In this document: positions 38,201 through 52,100 of the stretch, in pieces | Position numbering within the stretch: position 1 is the stretch's first letter | How the letters are laid out: each line of letters begins with the position of its first letter | Assembly: GCF_027744825.2 (NCBI RefSeq) | Contig: NC_071334.1 | Span: forward strand, 67,740,937 to 67,804,936 | Length of the DNA stretch: 64,000 bases | Direction of reading: 5' to 3' | Source of the DNA: Synchiropus splendidus | Taxonomy: Eukaryota > Chordata > Actinopteri > Syngnathiformes > Callionymidae | Notes under the pieces: generated by a model | Told to the model about the DNA's origin: nothing | Database searches by the model: none | Seen by the model: the letters and a program-made list of their open reading frames with translations, nothing else | Translations under genes and position numbers: made by a program

Positions 38201-40817
38201 ATATATTCTATGAGAACAATTCCACCACAGTAAACTGCCAAAATAAACAGGCACACAGAGGTCATGGGATAACTTGAGAGTGGGATTCATTTCATCCCTT
38301 CCCTCACAAATCTACGCAGGGAGGGGGAAGCTGCTGCCCCGGCGGCATCAACGTTGCCTCACTGTTGCTGCTGAAGGAGATGACTTTGTCAAATGGAAAT
38401 GGAAGCGTATTGCAGAATGAAAAAAAAAAAAGTGTACATGAGTCACGGGGGGCAAACAAGTAGTCTCCATGTTTGAAAGGGAAGTAGAAGAACCTTCCAC
38501 TTTTCCCGGCAATTCCAGCCTGCCAAGTCATTTCCTGCGGCCCTGGTAGAGTGATAAAAATATCGAGCAAGCACATCAGAAACCCAAAGACCTCTCATTC
38601 TGTTGATAGTGCGAACAGGTTACCTTGCTGTAAATGGAATTTATTAAGAAGTTGCTTATGTTCCAAGGCTCAGGGAGAATAGCTTGCGTGGACGACGGCA
38701 TCTTCTTTCTTACTTTGTCTTGATACCAGGAACGCAGGTATTGTAGTAACTATTTTAGGATATAAAAACATAACACCAAATCAAACTGGGCTTCTGATGT
38801 TTTCAAACTCCTGTTTGGTGGTCTCTCTGTCATGACCACAGTCAAGCACTGAGCTTGACTGAGTACCGAGTCCATTAAAATACCCAGTCCAATAATATAG
38901 CTGCACTTCTGACTCTGGTGACTATTGAGTTGAACCAGAACAAGGACTTGAGCTCCCCACGCCACCCCTCGACATGGGTAATAGCACTGCTTTTTACAGG
39001 CAGACTCTGCGACGTGAAAATGTGCTGTGTGAGTGGAAAGAACAGTCACTTTGCAATATATAGTTAGTTTCACTGGTTTGAATTTGTTCTGAAATGGATT
39101 CAGTGCAAGGTTTTTGCTCCATGTAAAACACGTGTGGTGCACCACCAGGGCTTAAATGAGCGTAAACCACGTAGAAACCATGTAGAAACATCAAGACACA
39201 TGCTTTCAGGATGTTTTTAGCGGAAAAATCCCAGAAAAAAACTCATAATAACGGATGTCTGTCGCTCGTGGAACTCAAGTCGCGCATTTTGGTGAGACAT
39301 ATGAAGAGATGGACCGCTGCTGATTGGAGAGAGATTTACTTTTCATGATTGAAAACTAGAATTGTTTAGTCAATAAATTCAGAATTTCTCAAGAATCACA
39401 TCTATCATGATGTATAGCGGACGAAATGTCATCCAATATGTCATCCACCGCAGAATCACAGAGTAGCGATATTATTGCTATCATGGGCAAAATATCGTGA
39501 CAGTATTGTATTGTGAAGGACGTGGCGATACGCAGCCCTACCACTGGAAGTGCCCATCACTATTTGTTTAGCATTGATTTACAAGTAAGAACATACATTT
39601 TATTGTATTTATTTATTATTGCTTGAGTTATTTTTTCTTTTCTTTAATAAAACAGTTCTGTCGTCATTTTGTTTGTTTACTTTATAAATTAGAATTGTAT
39701 TTTTTTTAAGTATTTGTTATTCGAATGTCTCCACTGTGGGAATAATAAAGGCCATCTAATCTGATTGAATATAAAAAAATATATATGCTGCGGTATTGTG
39801 TATGTTCCTGTGTATCGATATCTACCAGTTCCTCACTGAAACACAAAACAGAAATTAAAACTCCAGAGAGGTTTATAAACTGCAGAGCATTAATACTCTG
39901 TGTGCAAATATGAAACACAAAGAGTTGTGAGGTCACTTGCACCAACTAATGGTTTCATTTAATTTATATTTGACATTGATTTTAGTTTTCAAGGTCGCCC
40001 TCTGCAGCTATAAATAGCCGCACCTGTGACTGAGGCTCTTCTTCCATTCCCTGCCCCCCTTGTCAGTTCACACTGCCCCCATTGGCACGTCACCATCTGA
40101 CCTTTGACCTCACCTAGTCTGCGTGATTCTGAATAGTCTTCCACGCATTAGGCAAGACTAGACTCTCCATAACAACGAACACATCACTACTTCCATAGAA
40201 GAAGAGAACGTAATCCCTTGTTCTTAAAAAGAGAAGCAGAAAATGAAACTGAAAAAATGAAACAGTGCTTTTTATTTTTATTGTTTTCGTTTTTATTTGA
40301 TTATCTCTAGTTCTATTTTTCATGTTAACAGAAAAGCTTTAAGTGTGACTCACTTCCTGACAGTTTTCTCTAAATTCCAAGATTAGCTATTAATAGGTGC
40401 AGGCAAGGAGACTGACATCAGCAGTAAACTTAGAAATAATCCTGACCACCAGCTCACAACACACACAATTTGACCTCAGAAAACACGCACAACAAAAGAA
40501 AAAAACAACAATAATAAATAAACAATTCTACTCAATGTGAAAACTGGTATCTTTTCCTAAGATACAGAAGCAGCCTTCCACTAGACATCACATCCTCAAA
40601 CACCCAAATGTGCTGCGGATGAGAGCATTGATTCCCTATAGGAAAACATCTCCTAGGACAGAAAGCAGCATCTGCTGGGCTGCGTTTACTGCCCCAGCAA
40701 TTGTGTGCAGATTTCCCAGCCCCCATTTAGAAGAATGTCATGTTGGATTTGAGCTCAAAGGTTCCACCCTGGACGAGGAGGAGGTGGCTGCTGAGCACGC
40801 TGGTACCACACTGCAGA

Positions 40818-40842
40818 AACACACACACACACACACACACTC
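40818..40842. repeat. (CA)n microsatellite
   Basis: About twelve ACAC dinucleotide units in non-coding sequence. Confidence 0.9.
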
Positions 40843-42569
40843 CACAGCTAGGTCCAAACCAAAGGTCTTATGATGTCGACACACAAACTCACCGGCTGCT
40901 AATTCCAGCGCACCATGATTCACTTCTGGGGTCCATAACAAGGGACAACTGCATCATCTAAATAGACACAAGGTGATTTTGGTGCTATTGTTCTGTAATA
41001 TAGTGTTATCTTCCAGACAATTTCTATTTCAATTTAGCCGTGAAGTCCAGCCCCAAACCGCCATGAGTTGATGACAACAGCAATATTTGGAACTTTTCAT
41101 GAAACCCGCGTGGCAGCATTTGCTCTTCTCTAGCAGACACAGTCAGGAAAATGAAATTCAGGAGCGCGATTCGAAATCATCACAGCACCTTTTTCCTCCG
41201 CGTCAAGTCAGCGAGATATTTTTAAATGTGAGACTTTGAAACTAAATATACACACTGACTGGTGAGCATGAAGCTCTGCTCTGTTATCAGCGATTCTAGT
41301 CCGTCGTGTTGCTGATGAAAAGCATTTCCAGAGACAGAGACGGTCTAGGACCGCGCTAGTTTCACAGATCTTCAGGGCATGTTTCAGCTAGGTTAAACGC
41401 ACAGGAAAACAGCAGCTGGGTCTGTGAATCATCAAGGCATCCCAGCACACTAGTTCTGATTTGGGCATTAAAAAATAAGCTGCCACAGTCTAATTATATC
41501 GCAAAGTGGATTCTCTGGAGCAAAGCGACCCAGTCCACGAAGAGATGCCGAGCATGTGGTCTGTTTGTGCAGGAAAACAGAGGCAAAAACCAAATGAATC
41601 TGTTGAAAAGACATGCACTTCTGCAGTTGTTTCAATTACAAATGAAAGATCAGGGTTGAATTCCGATTTCCTGTCGGCACTTGTTCTGATTTATATGTGC
41701 TTTACGGCTGCAACACCAGGAGTTGGACAGATACCATCATATCCCAAAATATCAAAGGGATCGGAACATTTCGCAATGGACACATTGAAGGCTAGCAAGA
41801 CAAAACCTTGGCCAAATTACCAACCTTTCAAACTACATTTTTAGAATTTAAAACTGGGGCTGAAACTGGATAGTTGACTAGCCACTGACTAGCTTAACCA
41901 TAAGTTGGCTAGTGGGCATAAGACGTGTACCGGGCGACAAACAATACTGAAACGAAAGTCGAGTATGAAAATAGCATTTTTCAAAAATCTTGAAAAGAAG
42001 TATAAAAAGTAGTGTAACCTTCATATTTTGATCACAAATGTTGTATCGTGAATAAAGGTAAGCAATCATACTTAAATATTTAAGAAATGTTTCCATACTT
42101 TTAATGTTTTTGGTCGCAGTCTTAGCATATATGCAGATGACGGAGCGTTGACCACACAACTAGACGACGCCCGCAGTGGCTCAGCAAACAGTCCATTACG
42201 GTAATCGACTGTACGTAACAGCCCCATGTACGTAACAAAACATTTAGCACGACACAGGTGATACCAACTATTTACAAATATAATTCCTGATTAGCATTCT
42301 TTTTAATGCCTGTTTACTAATGCTGTCAGTCGATTAAAAAAATTAATCAAATTAATCACATTTCAACGTCATATCTGCCTAAGGTCTCCTGATAAAGAAT
42401 TTGAGTTCTAGGATATTAAAAAAATACTACATTTTTTTAATCAATTGATCAATTCAATTCAGTAAGAAGAGAAGATTTGAAATCCAATTTTTTATTGGTG
42501 AACTATGCTTCATCAATGAAATCCAAAAGTAAAGGTCAAGCACATCCGCAAACCAGTGAGGCCAGGTGC

Positions 42570-42690
42570 ATTGTTCAAAAATGTAAAACAAATACAGTTA
42601 AATAAATAAAATAAGGCTGTCTTCAAAAATGTAATACAAATACCGCGATTCAGTTAAATAAATAAAATTCTGACATAAAATAAGGCTGTC
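42570..42690. repeat. Locally duplicated AT-rich repeat
   Basis: Two copies of a unit containing CAAAAATGTAA(A/T)ACAAATAC and AGTTAAATAAATAAAAT follow each other, each ending in ATAAGGCTGTCT. The region just upstream (42320-42350, GTCAGTCGATTAAAA) resembles the end of a fish hAT-like miniature element. The boundaries are uncertain. Confidence 0.45.
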
Positions 42691-43489
42691 TCAAGTAGGC
42701 ACTTAAGCTCAATATAGCAATTCAAAAATGAATAATAGAAGTATTAAAAGTGCCATTTCAACAAGTGAATGTTGGAACTATATGGATGGTGAACTCCACT
42801 TTTTGTTGTTGAAGGAACTTGAGACAGGACTAATGTCTTTCACATACAAACACGCACACACAGTCCTGAAATAGCAGCACTTGCAGAACAATGAGGCGGT
42901 CATGACTGGGCGACGGCTACACACATCCACACGCCGCTGTGTATTTACAGTGCTCCAGCAGCAAAGAACGGTGGGAAAGTATGTGGCAATAGACGACAAA
43001 CGTGACCACAAATCTCCTCACACCAGTCCCACAAAAGGGATGACACACAGGTCATTTCAAGTCCATTTAAGAACCCTTTGTCAACTTAACTCCTCATTCA
43101 AAGTCATAGAAGCAAAGCAAACTTTAAATCTGCAGTTATTTTTGGGATCAATTACCCCCTAAAATTCAAGTCTTCAATGGTCATTTAACAAAATCTCTGA
43201 CTGTATCTGGCTTCCATCACTGCATTAACAAAAACTAGGACCAAAAAATGGAGCATGAGTCAACACAACTTCAACAACAGCCACTAGTCAACCAAGGAAA
43301 GCTTTTATATGGGAAATCAGGAGGTTCCTGTCGTCACACCAGAGACACAATGAGACTGTGATGTCTTTGTTTAGTCACCAATGTTGCGCTGACAGTTGAC
43401 AGTGACGCAAAACTGATTGTTTTTGTAGCGTGTTTTTGTAGCACGACTGAGTGTGGTGGTCAGATGATGTTGTCAGGGAGGAAATCTGA

Positions 43490-44260
43490 GAGGATCGGCT
43501 GTTATTCTGGGACTGAGGTCGGCTCGCGTGCACTTGATGCAACGCAACACGCGAATACTTCGGTGTTTATCAGTTGCAAACGACGGTGGTCGCCTGCCAT
43601 CGCAACAGATTTTACAGTGGCTGCAAGTGCGAGCCTGTCGTGCACGAAACAACCCGAACTGGGCTTTCATTCCAGACAAATACGAGTTCCGTGGATCTTA
43701 CCCGCCTCGCTCAGGTGACTCGAGCCTCGTACTTTGTGCCAGGAAAGCCGAAAACAAGTGGTCCGATCATGGACGACGGAGCTCCGCTCGGCCCAGACTC
43801 CAGCGACGCCTCATCGGCTTCCAGGCGGCGCTCGGCGCCTCATTTTCCGGGAGAAGCGCTGCTGCCCCTCGGCAGCCAACACTCGCTATATGCACGAAGT
43901 CAGGCTACTCCTCCGAAATCATGGTCGTCGGTTCGCTTCCCTTGTGCTCTTGGTGCTCCGTGATGTCGGGCAGGAATCCGCGTTCATATCTTATTTATTT
44001 GCTTCCTCCACATCCGCCCGCCGCTTCCGCTGCTCGCGCGCTGGCTCTTCCATCATGGAGGCGACTGGCGCTCTTCAATAGACGCCGACTTTCCCCCGCA
44101 GTTCTCGGCAGCAACTTTCACACATGGCAGTCGTTCATGAGCTCACACACGGGAGACGGACCGCAGAATAAGACTAGCGGAAACACTCCCCTCAAGAGTC
44201 AGCGTCTGAAAACCAGCTTTTTCAGGCCAGAGTTTCTCAACACGAGGGTCGTGGCCCAGA
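43490..44260. promoter_or_regulatory. hecw2: CpG-rich block, candidate HECW2 promoter or first exon
   Basis: By eye this is the densest CpG region of the window, with many CG dinucleotides (for example CGACGGAGCTCCGCTCGG and CGGCTTCCAGGCGGCGCTCG) against CpG-poor, AT-rich flanks. It lies between the HECW2 coding exons and GTF3C3, both on the minus strand. HECW2 needs at least one upstream exon because its first coding exon starts at a splice acceptor. Overlapping ORFs run through it on the plus strand, the usual effect of GC richness. A short unknown coding exon cannot be excluded. Confidence 0.5.
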
Positions 44261-44279
44261 TTTAGGACAGTGTTTTTTC

Positions 44280-44590
44280 TCTCGTGTACCGTCAATTCCA
44301 GACTATAGAGTGCACCAGAATATAAAACAAACCTGTCAAATGTAAGAAGGAATGTTTGTTGATTTTGATTTTGCTCAAACATTAGCAAACATAAAGTATA
44401 AATCGCGAGTGCAGCAGCGCTGTACTTGCCGTAGAAAGGTCAGTGATTTCTGTGCTTATTCATGAAACAAACTTAGCAATGTTCTGAACTCAAATCATGC
44501 CACCAATATAATTGAGCTCTGACACCACGGCTGGTCTCAGCTGCTGCTTCTCGTCTCTGGTCCTCCAGGAGATTGTCTCTGCTGGCGGAG
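44280..44590. repeat. Probable decayed miniature DNA element
   Basis: The segment starting near 44284 (TCGTGTACCGTCAATTCCAGACTATAGAGTGCACC) resembles the 'dinucleotide-less' fish element whose end reads ACTATAAG(C/T)CGCACC. The match is partial and no second end was located. Treat the class as unproven. Confidence 0.3.
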
Positions 44591-44595
44591 CTTTA

Positions 44596-45545
44596 AGCTA
44601 AATGAAGGTATATAAAACCTGTGCTGCAGGTGTAACAGAGGAGTTCAAGGTGGAGGTGGGACTGCGCCAAGGCTCAGCTCTGATCCCCTTCCTGTTTGCC
44701 ATAGTGATGGACAGGTTGACAGATGAGGTTAGACAAGAAACCCCTTGGACAATGATGTTTGCAGATGACATTGTGATCTGTGGTGTGAGCAGGGAGCAAG
44801 TGGCAGATAAGCTAGAGAGGTGGAGGTTTAGAAAGCAGAGGAATGAAGGTTAGCCGCAGTAAGACAGAATACCTGTGTGTGAATGAGAGGGAGCCAAGTG
44901 GACAGGTGGAGTTACAGGATGCAGAGATAAAGAAGGTGGTGGATTGTAAGTACTTAGGGTCAACTGTCCAGGCCCATGGAGGGTGTGACAAAGAGGTGAA
45001 GAAGCGGGTGCAGGCAGGATGGAATCATTGGAGAAAAGCGTCAGGTGTGATGTGTGACAAAAGGGTGTCGGCAAGGATGAAAGGGAAAGTGTCCAAAAGG
45101 GTGGTGAGGCCAGCAATGTTGTATGGTTTGGAAACAGTGGCACTGAGGAAAAGACAGGAGGCAGAGCTGGAGGTAGCAGAGATGAAGATGCTGAGCTTCT
45201 CTCTGAGAGTGGAGCAGGATGATGATAGGATCAGAGGGACAGCACATGTGTTTAGGAGACCAAGTCAGAGAGGCTAGATGGAGATGGTTTGGACATGTAC
45301 AGAGGAGAGAGAGAGACAGTTCATTGGTAGATGAAGATGTTGAGGTTGGAACTGCCAGGCAGAAGGTGGAGAGGAAGGCCACAGAGGAGATTGATGGAGG
45401 TGGTGAAGGAGGACATGAGGTTTGTAGGTTTGAGAGAAGAGGAAGCAGAGGACAGGGGGAGATGGAGGAAGATGATTCGCTGTGGCCACCACTGAAGGGA
45501 GAAGCCCAAAGGAAAAGAAGAAGAAAACCCCTCTGATTTCATCGG
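44596..45545 (+). mobile_element. RTE/Expander-like LINE, 5'-truncated
   Basis: Plus-strand frames read VGLRQGSALIPFLFAIVMDR, TMMFADDIVICG (the FADD catalytic box of reverse transcriptase), then MKVSRSKTEYLCVNERE, DCKYLGSTVQAHGG and RVVRPAMLYGLETVALRKRQ. A third frame reads REARWRWFGHVQRRERD. The 3' end is purine-rich (GAAGCCCAAAGGAAAAGAAGAAGAA), typical of the family. At least two frameshifts separate the parts and the 5' half is absent. It sits between HECW2 and GTF3C3. Confidence 0.88.
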
Positions 45546-46085
45546 TTTGATGTGACAAGGCTCAATATTTTGGCGTTTAACCCTAAAAATTCATTCATTA
45601 GCTGCACCGTGGTATAAACTGCAGGTTTCAGACTGGTTCAGACTGATCATACTTGCACTTTCAATTATGAATAATAATTTAATGTAGTAAAAAAATCATT
45701 AACTTTATTTGGGAGATATGAAACACTTAAATAAAATAAAATAATTTGATATTAATATTGATTTTAGAGTTCCCTCTAGAGGGCCACAAAGATACACAAA
45801 AGGGCCACATGTGGCCCCCAGGCTTTAGTTTACCTTCTGGTGTAGTGGATATGTGAAGAAACAAGGGTAAAGCCTCCTCTGTTGATAATTTCAGTTTCCA
45901 ACATGAAAGTGAAATTAATTCAAATGACCCAGGCAAAAACACTGTATCCAAATGGAGTTCTTTCAGGAAGGAAGGTGAAATGACATACAAATAAGAGCAA
46001 AACTGTTCAGCTACATGGAGTATAGCCTCCTAAACCTACAACACAGATGACAAATAGGCAAAACACCCGATAAAGAAATAAATAT
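45546..46085. other. Short intergenic stretch downstream of GTF3C3
   Basis: Between the LINE and the GTF3C3 3' end I see only AT-rich sequence, with no gene or clear repeat. Confidence 0.4.
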
Positions 46086-46091
46086 TTTAAT
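46086..46091 (-). terminator. gtf3c3: GTF3C3 poly(A) signal, ATTAAA variant
   Basis: On the minus strand ATTAAA occurs about 70 nt after the stop codon. No AATAAA is closer on this strand, so the 3'UTR is probably very short. Confidence 0.45.
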
Positions 46092-46160
46092 GGAAAAATA
46101 ACTTGTTTACATCTTGAATACCATGATCACATGGATGTTGACAGACCTGGACGCATTATT

Positions 46161-49100
46161 CTACACGATGCAGTGTGTGTTGATGAGTTGATGCGCCATC
46201 TCCATGTTGCCACTGCTCTGATAGATCAGAGACAGGTTGAAGGCCACTTCCCGACTCAGGTCCGTCTGATCCTCCGGAATACCCTGGAGGGAGAAAACCA
46301 GCATGAGAACAAATCGATGAAGGCGTAACTAGTTTAACAGACCTACAAACATGTTTTGGCCACTCCATCAATGAGCCTCTGTTGACCCACCTCCAGTTTC
46401 TGCAGGGGCAGCTCTAAAGCCTTCTGGTAGTAATGTATGGCCAAGTGTGTGAGCCCCATCTGGTGCAGCGCTCTGCCGAGGTTGTACAGGCTCTCCTGAC
46501 ACACGCCTCTCAACGCCACATACTGCCACAGGAAGGAGAAACCCTGTACACACGGAAACATGAGCAACACCGTGAAAGAGAGCGCTCCATAGTAACACAC
46601 ACAGACAGACAATTCACAACCTGTAGTATGAGGGTGTGTCTTTTGGCCACAAATTTCTGCCCAGCCATGTGGAAGAAGGTGAGACCAACGTACAAGCAGT
46701 TGAGCGGGTTGTTGGGTTGAGCCCGTAAGGCCAGGGTATAATGTCCTAGACACGCAAAAACAAACTCTTGCAGTTAGATACAAATACAAAAAACAAAGAT
46801 GAAAACATTGTAAGAGCCTCATATTTATTGTATTTGCTATTGCTATGCTATAGTCTTTAGCCGTGGTAGATGTTATACTGTTCCAAACACTCGTCTTCCT
46901 CATCACAGCTTCAGCATGAGGTCAGCCTAAATATAATGACTACTGTCATGACAGAAAGATTATCCAAGTGTACCATTTGAGGTATTTCAAACACGTCTAC
47001 GGCCAACTTACAGAAGCCAATGCCTTGATAGACACAAAAATATTCAAGTACAAGGAGGTTGCAAGGGGGCTAGAATAACACTACCTTATACTGGCAGTGA
47101 AAACAGAACTACTGACTGAAGAAACAATATTGGAAAGGAAAATAAAAAAAATCAGAGTACAGATCAATGGCTTCTATTTGTCAGAAGTCCTTTTTTCCCT
47201 ACAGTGGGGTTTTCCAAGTTCAATACACGTGTCAGTCCATTTTTTTAAACATAAACAATGTTTTTTTTTCCCACCACCGTTTATTTTTTTTCAGCCAAAT
47301 ACTGTTCCAGAGCCAAAAGAGCCAAAGCAAACCCCGCCCATTCCCACTGCCCCTCCTCTCCCCGCCCTGCATGATACAATGGTGCCACCCTGATGAGAAC
47401 CAGAAGGCTGAACATAAACACAGCACAAAGAAGAAAAAAGATATTTTATGTAACTATGTATGCAAATAAAAAGAAAGCTTTTCAATGATAATAGAACACT
47501 AAAAAAATGCACTTTTGTCTTTTTGCTCTGCATTTTTCGATGCCATTCCATTACTGCCCTTCTCAGGCAATTGTTCCTTTTTTTTTTCTCATTGACAATG
47601 CAAGGTGGCAGTATTCTGGGCCCCACAGTTATGTTTTGATCAAAGTTTGTAAAATAACTTGCACATTATCATTTTCAGGAAGTGTCAGGAATGTGCCAAG
47701 GAACAGATGATTCGCTTTTGGTGGGGCTCTGGACCATCTTTATGATGACTCACAAACCTTTTAAAGAATTTATCATCCACCTGTTTGGCTTTTTACTGCT
47801 ATTTATTTTACCGTTCAATGTTTGATTTCATCTTTCTCACCTTGTTAAACCATCCATAATTATTGGGCTCAGATACACATAATTAACTATTGATGTAAAG
47901 GGATGAAAATGAATAAAATCAGAGATTTCACCATTAATCACATTTTTTAGTGTTTAACACCAGAATGATCAAATTTCAGCTGAATCTGTACACAACATCT
48001 TAAACATCGTGGAAATGATCCAGTGATGAGCAAACTCTAAACCCCTAACATTTGTCGTGTTTCTAACCTGAAGGTTTTTAAACATCGATTAATCCTCTCA
48101 CTTTCTCTCCTTCACCACAGATGTTTTGGTTATAACATCACTTTGTATAATGTGGTGCACCAGGAACCGGTGACCCAAGAGAAGAAGTTTATACATGATT
48201 AACCTGTGTGATCTGCATTGATTTTGTTTTTCTAGACGAATTTAAATTAATTACTTGGAGTCCATTTGAATGAAGTCACAACTGCAGGTCAGACCTTGCT
48301 TTTCTTGAGCTTTGTTTTTTTGCAAATTGAGATAGGAATGACTTGGAAGGAGTAATAACTAAACATTGTCCTGTAAGGAAAGTTGCTTTTGCAAAGCAGA
48401 ATGACCTTGTTTTGCAGAATTATTATTCACAATACTGTTATTAATAATAATTACAATGTAACTAACATACCGTATGTCATATGAAGCTGGAGACTTTATC
48501 CTACATATTGCATGTACACCAGAGCCATTCTCTTGTGTCTCTGTGTGTGCCTTTGTTCCTTCCTTTTTTCCCCACTGAAATGGCTCTTATGTTGTTGCAT
48601 CACTACAGGTTGGTGTGGGCAGTGTGTGGATAGTTGATCCACATTTAAAAAAAAATAGAATACCATGTCAGTGAAAGACAATGATGCGGTCTACACATAT
48701 GTGGATTGGGGACCTAAGAGGTTAAATAGCTTTGGACTTCATCCCTTAGTTCTCTAGAAACTGAGACGTCTTTTCACGTTGTGTTAGTGTGTCGTACCCA
48801 GAGCATGTTTGAAGCTCCCTGACACCATGGCATTGTGTCCACAGAGAACACTCAGAGCGTGATTTTCTGGGTGTTTCAACAGCAGCCGCAAACAGAAGCG
48901 ATGATGTCGCTGATGGTGGGAGCACGTGGTCAGCTGTGGAGGTAAACGGAAATGAGCAAACTGCAGTAGGTTTGCCAGCGGATGGCCAGAGGACATGGGT
49001 GCACCTGGTTGAACACATTCCAAAGCTGTGAACAATCCACCTTCTCCATCAGCATCAACCTGTCAGAGTTAAACAAATAAGTCAGTTTTATAGTGCAGTT

Positions 49101-52100
49101 GCATGTTGGAAAAACAGATCATCATGAAAAAAAGTCCCAGAACACACCGTGCACAACAGTTTATGGCCTAGTTGAAGAACCAATGGTGACATGTTACCCG
49201 ACTTTGCTTAAGTGTTAAGTGGGAATGAGAAACTCTTCTGCAGTGGGTCATGATGTTCTGGCCTGGGATTATTACCTGATGTAGTCGTAGGCTTTGTGGT
49301 AATTGTGGTCGAGGAAGGCGGCTGAGAGCCCAAAGCACTCCATCTCCTTCCTTTTGGGCTTGCTCTCGTAGAAAGAATCAAACTCCATGGCGCTCTCCAC
49401 CAGCAGCTCAGCCTCCTTGTAGCGTTTCACCTCACAGAGGGTACGCATGCACGTCAGCAGCAGCTGCCACCAGTCCTCCTTCGACAGGATGCTGGTTTTA
49501 CCTGAGAGAGATGAGACCGATGTTAGTGTTGGGATGGGTTTCGTTGAAGGTGCCCTGAGAACTATTTTCGTGAGCCACAAAATATGGTTGTGATGCTTCA
49601 TAAGCTCATGTACATGAGCATCAAATGTAATTTTTGCAATTCACTCAGATGTAAGGAGAAAAAGAAGAAGACGACTCCTGAGAGTTTGTCACCTCATCAA
49701 AGCAAAAAAAGTGGAACCACGAGGAGAGAAAACTCAAAGTACAACGATCAGTATTTAAAAAATAAACCAGGATTCACATTTGACGCATGATTGAACCAAA
49801 CACTATGCTTGTTCGCTGACGAAGGTAGAATTAGAAAAAAAAATTCTGGTATATGTTGCAAATCCAGACTGATTTCTAGAGCAGCAAAATAGCTGTTTTG
49901 AAAGTAAATGCTGTAGAGCCCAGACATGGACTATTGTAAAGGAAACTGGCTGCAGATACTTATCACTTAGTGGCAACAGTGAGAACAAAAACAAAATCAC
50001 ATGTTGTGCATCCCTACATACAAGTTACAACGCAGTCACAGGCAGATACCAGTTGGGTCCAGGTAAGCAGCTTCCAGTTCGTCATTCATCGGAGCAACGC
50101 TTGCCACCTTCACCAGGCGCAGGTGCGTCTCACCCCCGACAATAACGGAGCGAACAGACACCTTTGCACGCTGCAAGGCCATCTGGAAAGTGGCAGACAC
50201 ATAGATTTAAAAATACACCTGAGACAAGCAGGTGTTCTGAGTGTTACCTTGAGCAGCATGGCAAGCATGCTGATGACAGCATCCAGGTAATACTGCACTT
50301 TCCCCTGAGTTTTCAGGAGCGTGGAACGATGCAGGAGCAGCTTCAGTTCCTGTCGGCAGACATATTCAATATGTTGCAGAGTTTGATCAGTGGGACTATT
50401 TAGTGGGTCCTTGCCTTCTGTGCAGCTGAAGAGTCCTGAGCCAGAGTGTCACTGTCATACATGGACTCCAGAGCCCTCAGGGCAGACTCCGGTCGGCCGA
50501 GCTGTTGGTGCAGCGTAGCTAGTGACAGTCGGGCTTCCAGGTGCTGAGGAGCCATCTCCACCACCTTTGTGAAGCTTTCTGCTGCGGCCTCCATCTGGCC
50601 CAAAGCTTTCAGACACTCTGGAGGACAAGGGAAGCAAACAAAACAAGACATGACTTCATCACTGTTACAATTGTTTGTGTTGCCTTCAGTTGGTTTGCAT
50701 TGTCTTTTCAGTACAATAACACTTTAACGGGACCTTCATCATCATTATCTTCATTGTTACTTCAGAGGTGAGGATGACGGTCTCCAGTCGGTAAAAGTCT
50801 CTATCACCGGCGCCATAAATTATTACAATGAGACGAGTGGTTTTACTTCAACCCAACTTTGGCTCACACTGAAGACTGAAGTATACCTTCAACCCCAAAA
50901 GTTGTCAAGCCAAAGCCTTCTGAAATAGTGATATTAAAGTGAAATATTTCAGTAAAAAAAACTTGCGCCCTCAGGGTTTCTAACTGTAGTTGTCTTAACC
51001 GTCAAAATGAGATGCTGTTTTGTCATACCTGCATGTCGAAGCCAGACCACAGCCAGGTTGTACTTCTCTGACACAACCAGAGAGGACAGCAGAGGCAGAG
51101 CGGAGAGATACTCGCCCTTCTCCAGGTAAGCTTCTCCTACATCCAAGTACAAATCACCAATCTCCTCTGGACTCTGCGTCATCAGTGACGACACCATTGC
51201 CTGAGGGGGGCACAAATGAGTATCGCCGAAGTGAGTATTAACGGACGACTCACTGTGTCACAAGGTTATTGGCTACCTCCAGACTAGAAGTGTAGATGTG
51301 CAGATGGATCATGCATATCATCAGTTTGGCCTTCAGGTCCACTGGGATGCTGTCTGGAACCTGAACATCCTCAATCACACCTGGAGACACGAGATGCGCA
51401 CATCATCATGACTGAAAATAGGTGTCATGAGCAAGAAAGTTTTTGGTGTCCTGAAGAACCAATAATAACTTTAAATTACATACACAACAAAATGTATTTG
51501 TCTGTAATAGTAAATATTTCCGGTAATATAGGGATGAATTGTCATGAAACCTTAGAATTCTGCAGCAAAGTTAGACAACAAAATAGAACATTTAAGAAAA
51601 CAAAGCTGACTCGTTTTTGACAGACTGACTCACGATTCTCATCCCAAGCAGTTTCCATGTCGTTGTTCGTCTTTGCATTTTCAACGTTTGACTTTTCCTC
51701 CACATTCATTTTTTCTGACCCTTTCTCCTCGGGTACTGTAGCCTCTCCTTTGTGCTCAGCTTGAATCAAAACAACGCCAGAAAACTGGACCAGAACCTGA
51801 GGACGCACACAGCGTATTCACATACTAATCCAAAGCCGTAGCACGATAAAACGCTGAACACGTTTACCTGCAAAGCTTTGCTGTACTGATGGTTAGCGAT
51901 ATAGAGCTCGGAGGCCATGTTGATGATGTCATCACTGACCAGGTCGGGGTGCCGGGCCAATGCGTCAGAGATCACATTCAGGGCTGCGGACAAGTCGTTG
52001 CACTCATAGTAACTCCTACAGAAAACCCAAGAAAAATTGCTTGTGACTGATTATAACCTTAACTGTCATAGGACTTGAACTGAATAAAGAACAGTTATCA

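Larger units (their letters stand above)
34662..43460. other. Long non-coding stretch, probable first intron of HECW2
   Basis: No convincing coding exon was found here on either strand. If the CpG-rich block at 43.5-44.25 kb is the HECW2 promoter, this is its first intron. It contains the TA microsatellite at 35.2 kb, a CA microsatellite at 40.8 kb, a C run next to an A run at 36.53 kb, and AT-rich segments with TATCGTGATAC motifs at 36.68 and 39.5 kb that look like decayed repeats. Confidence 0.5.

Noticed and set aside
45274..45558. Minus-strand ORFs rich in S, L and P
   Set aside because: They are complements of the purine-rich 3' end of the RTE-like LINE.
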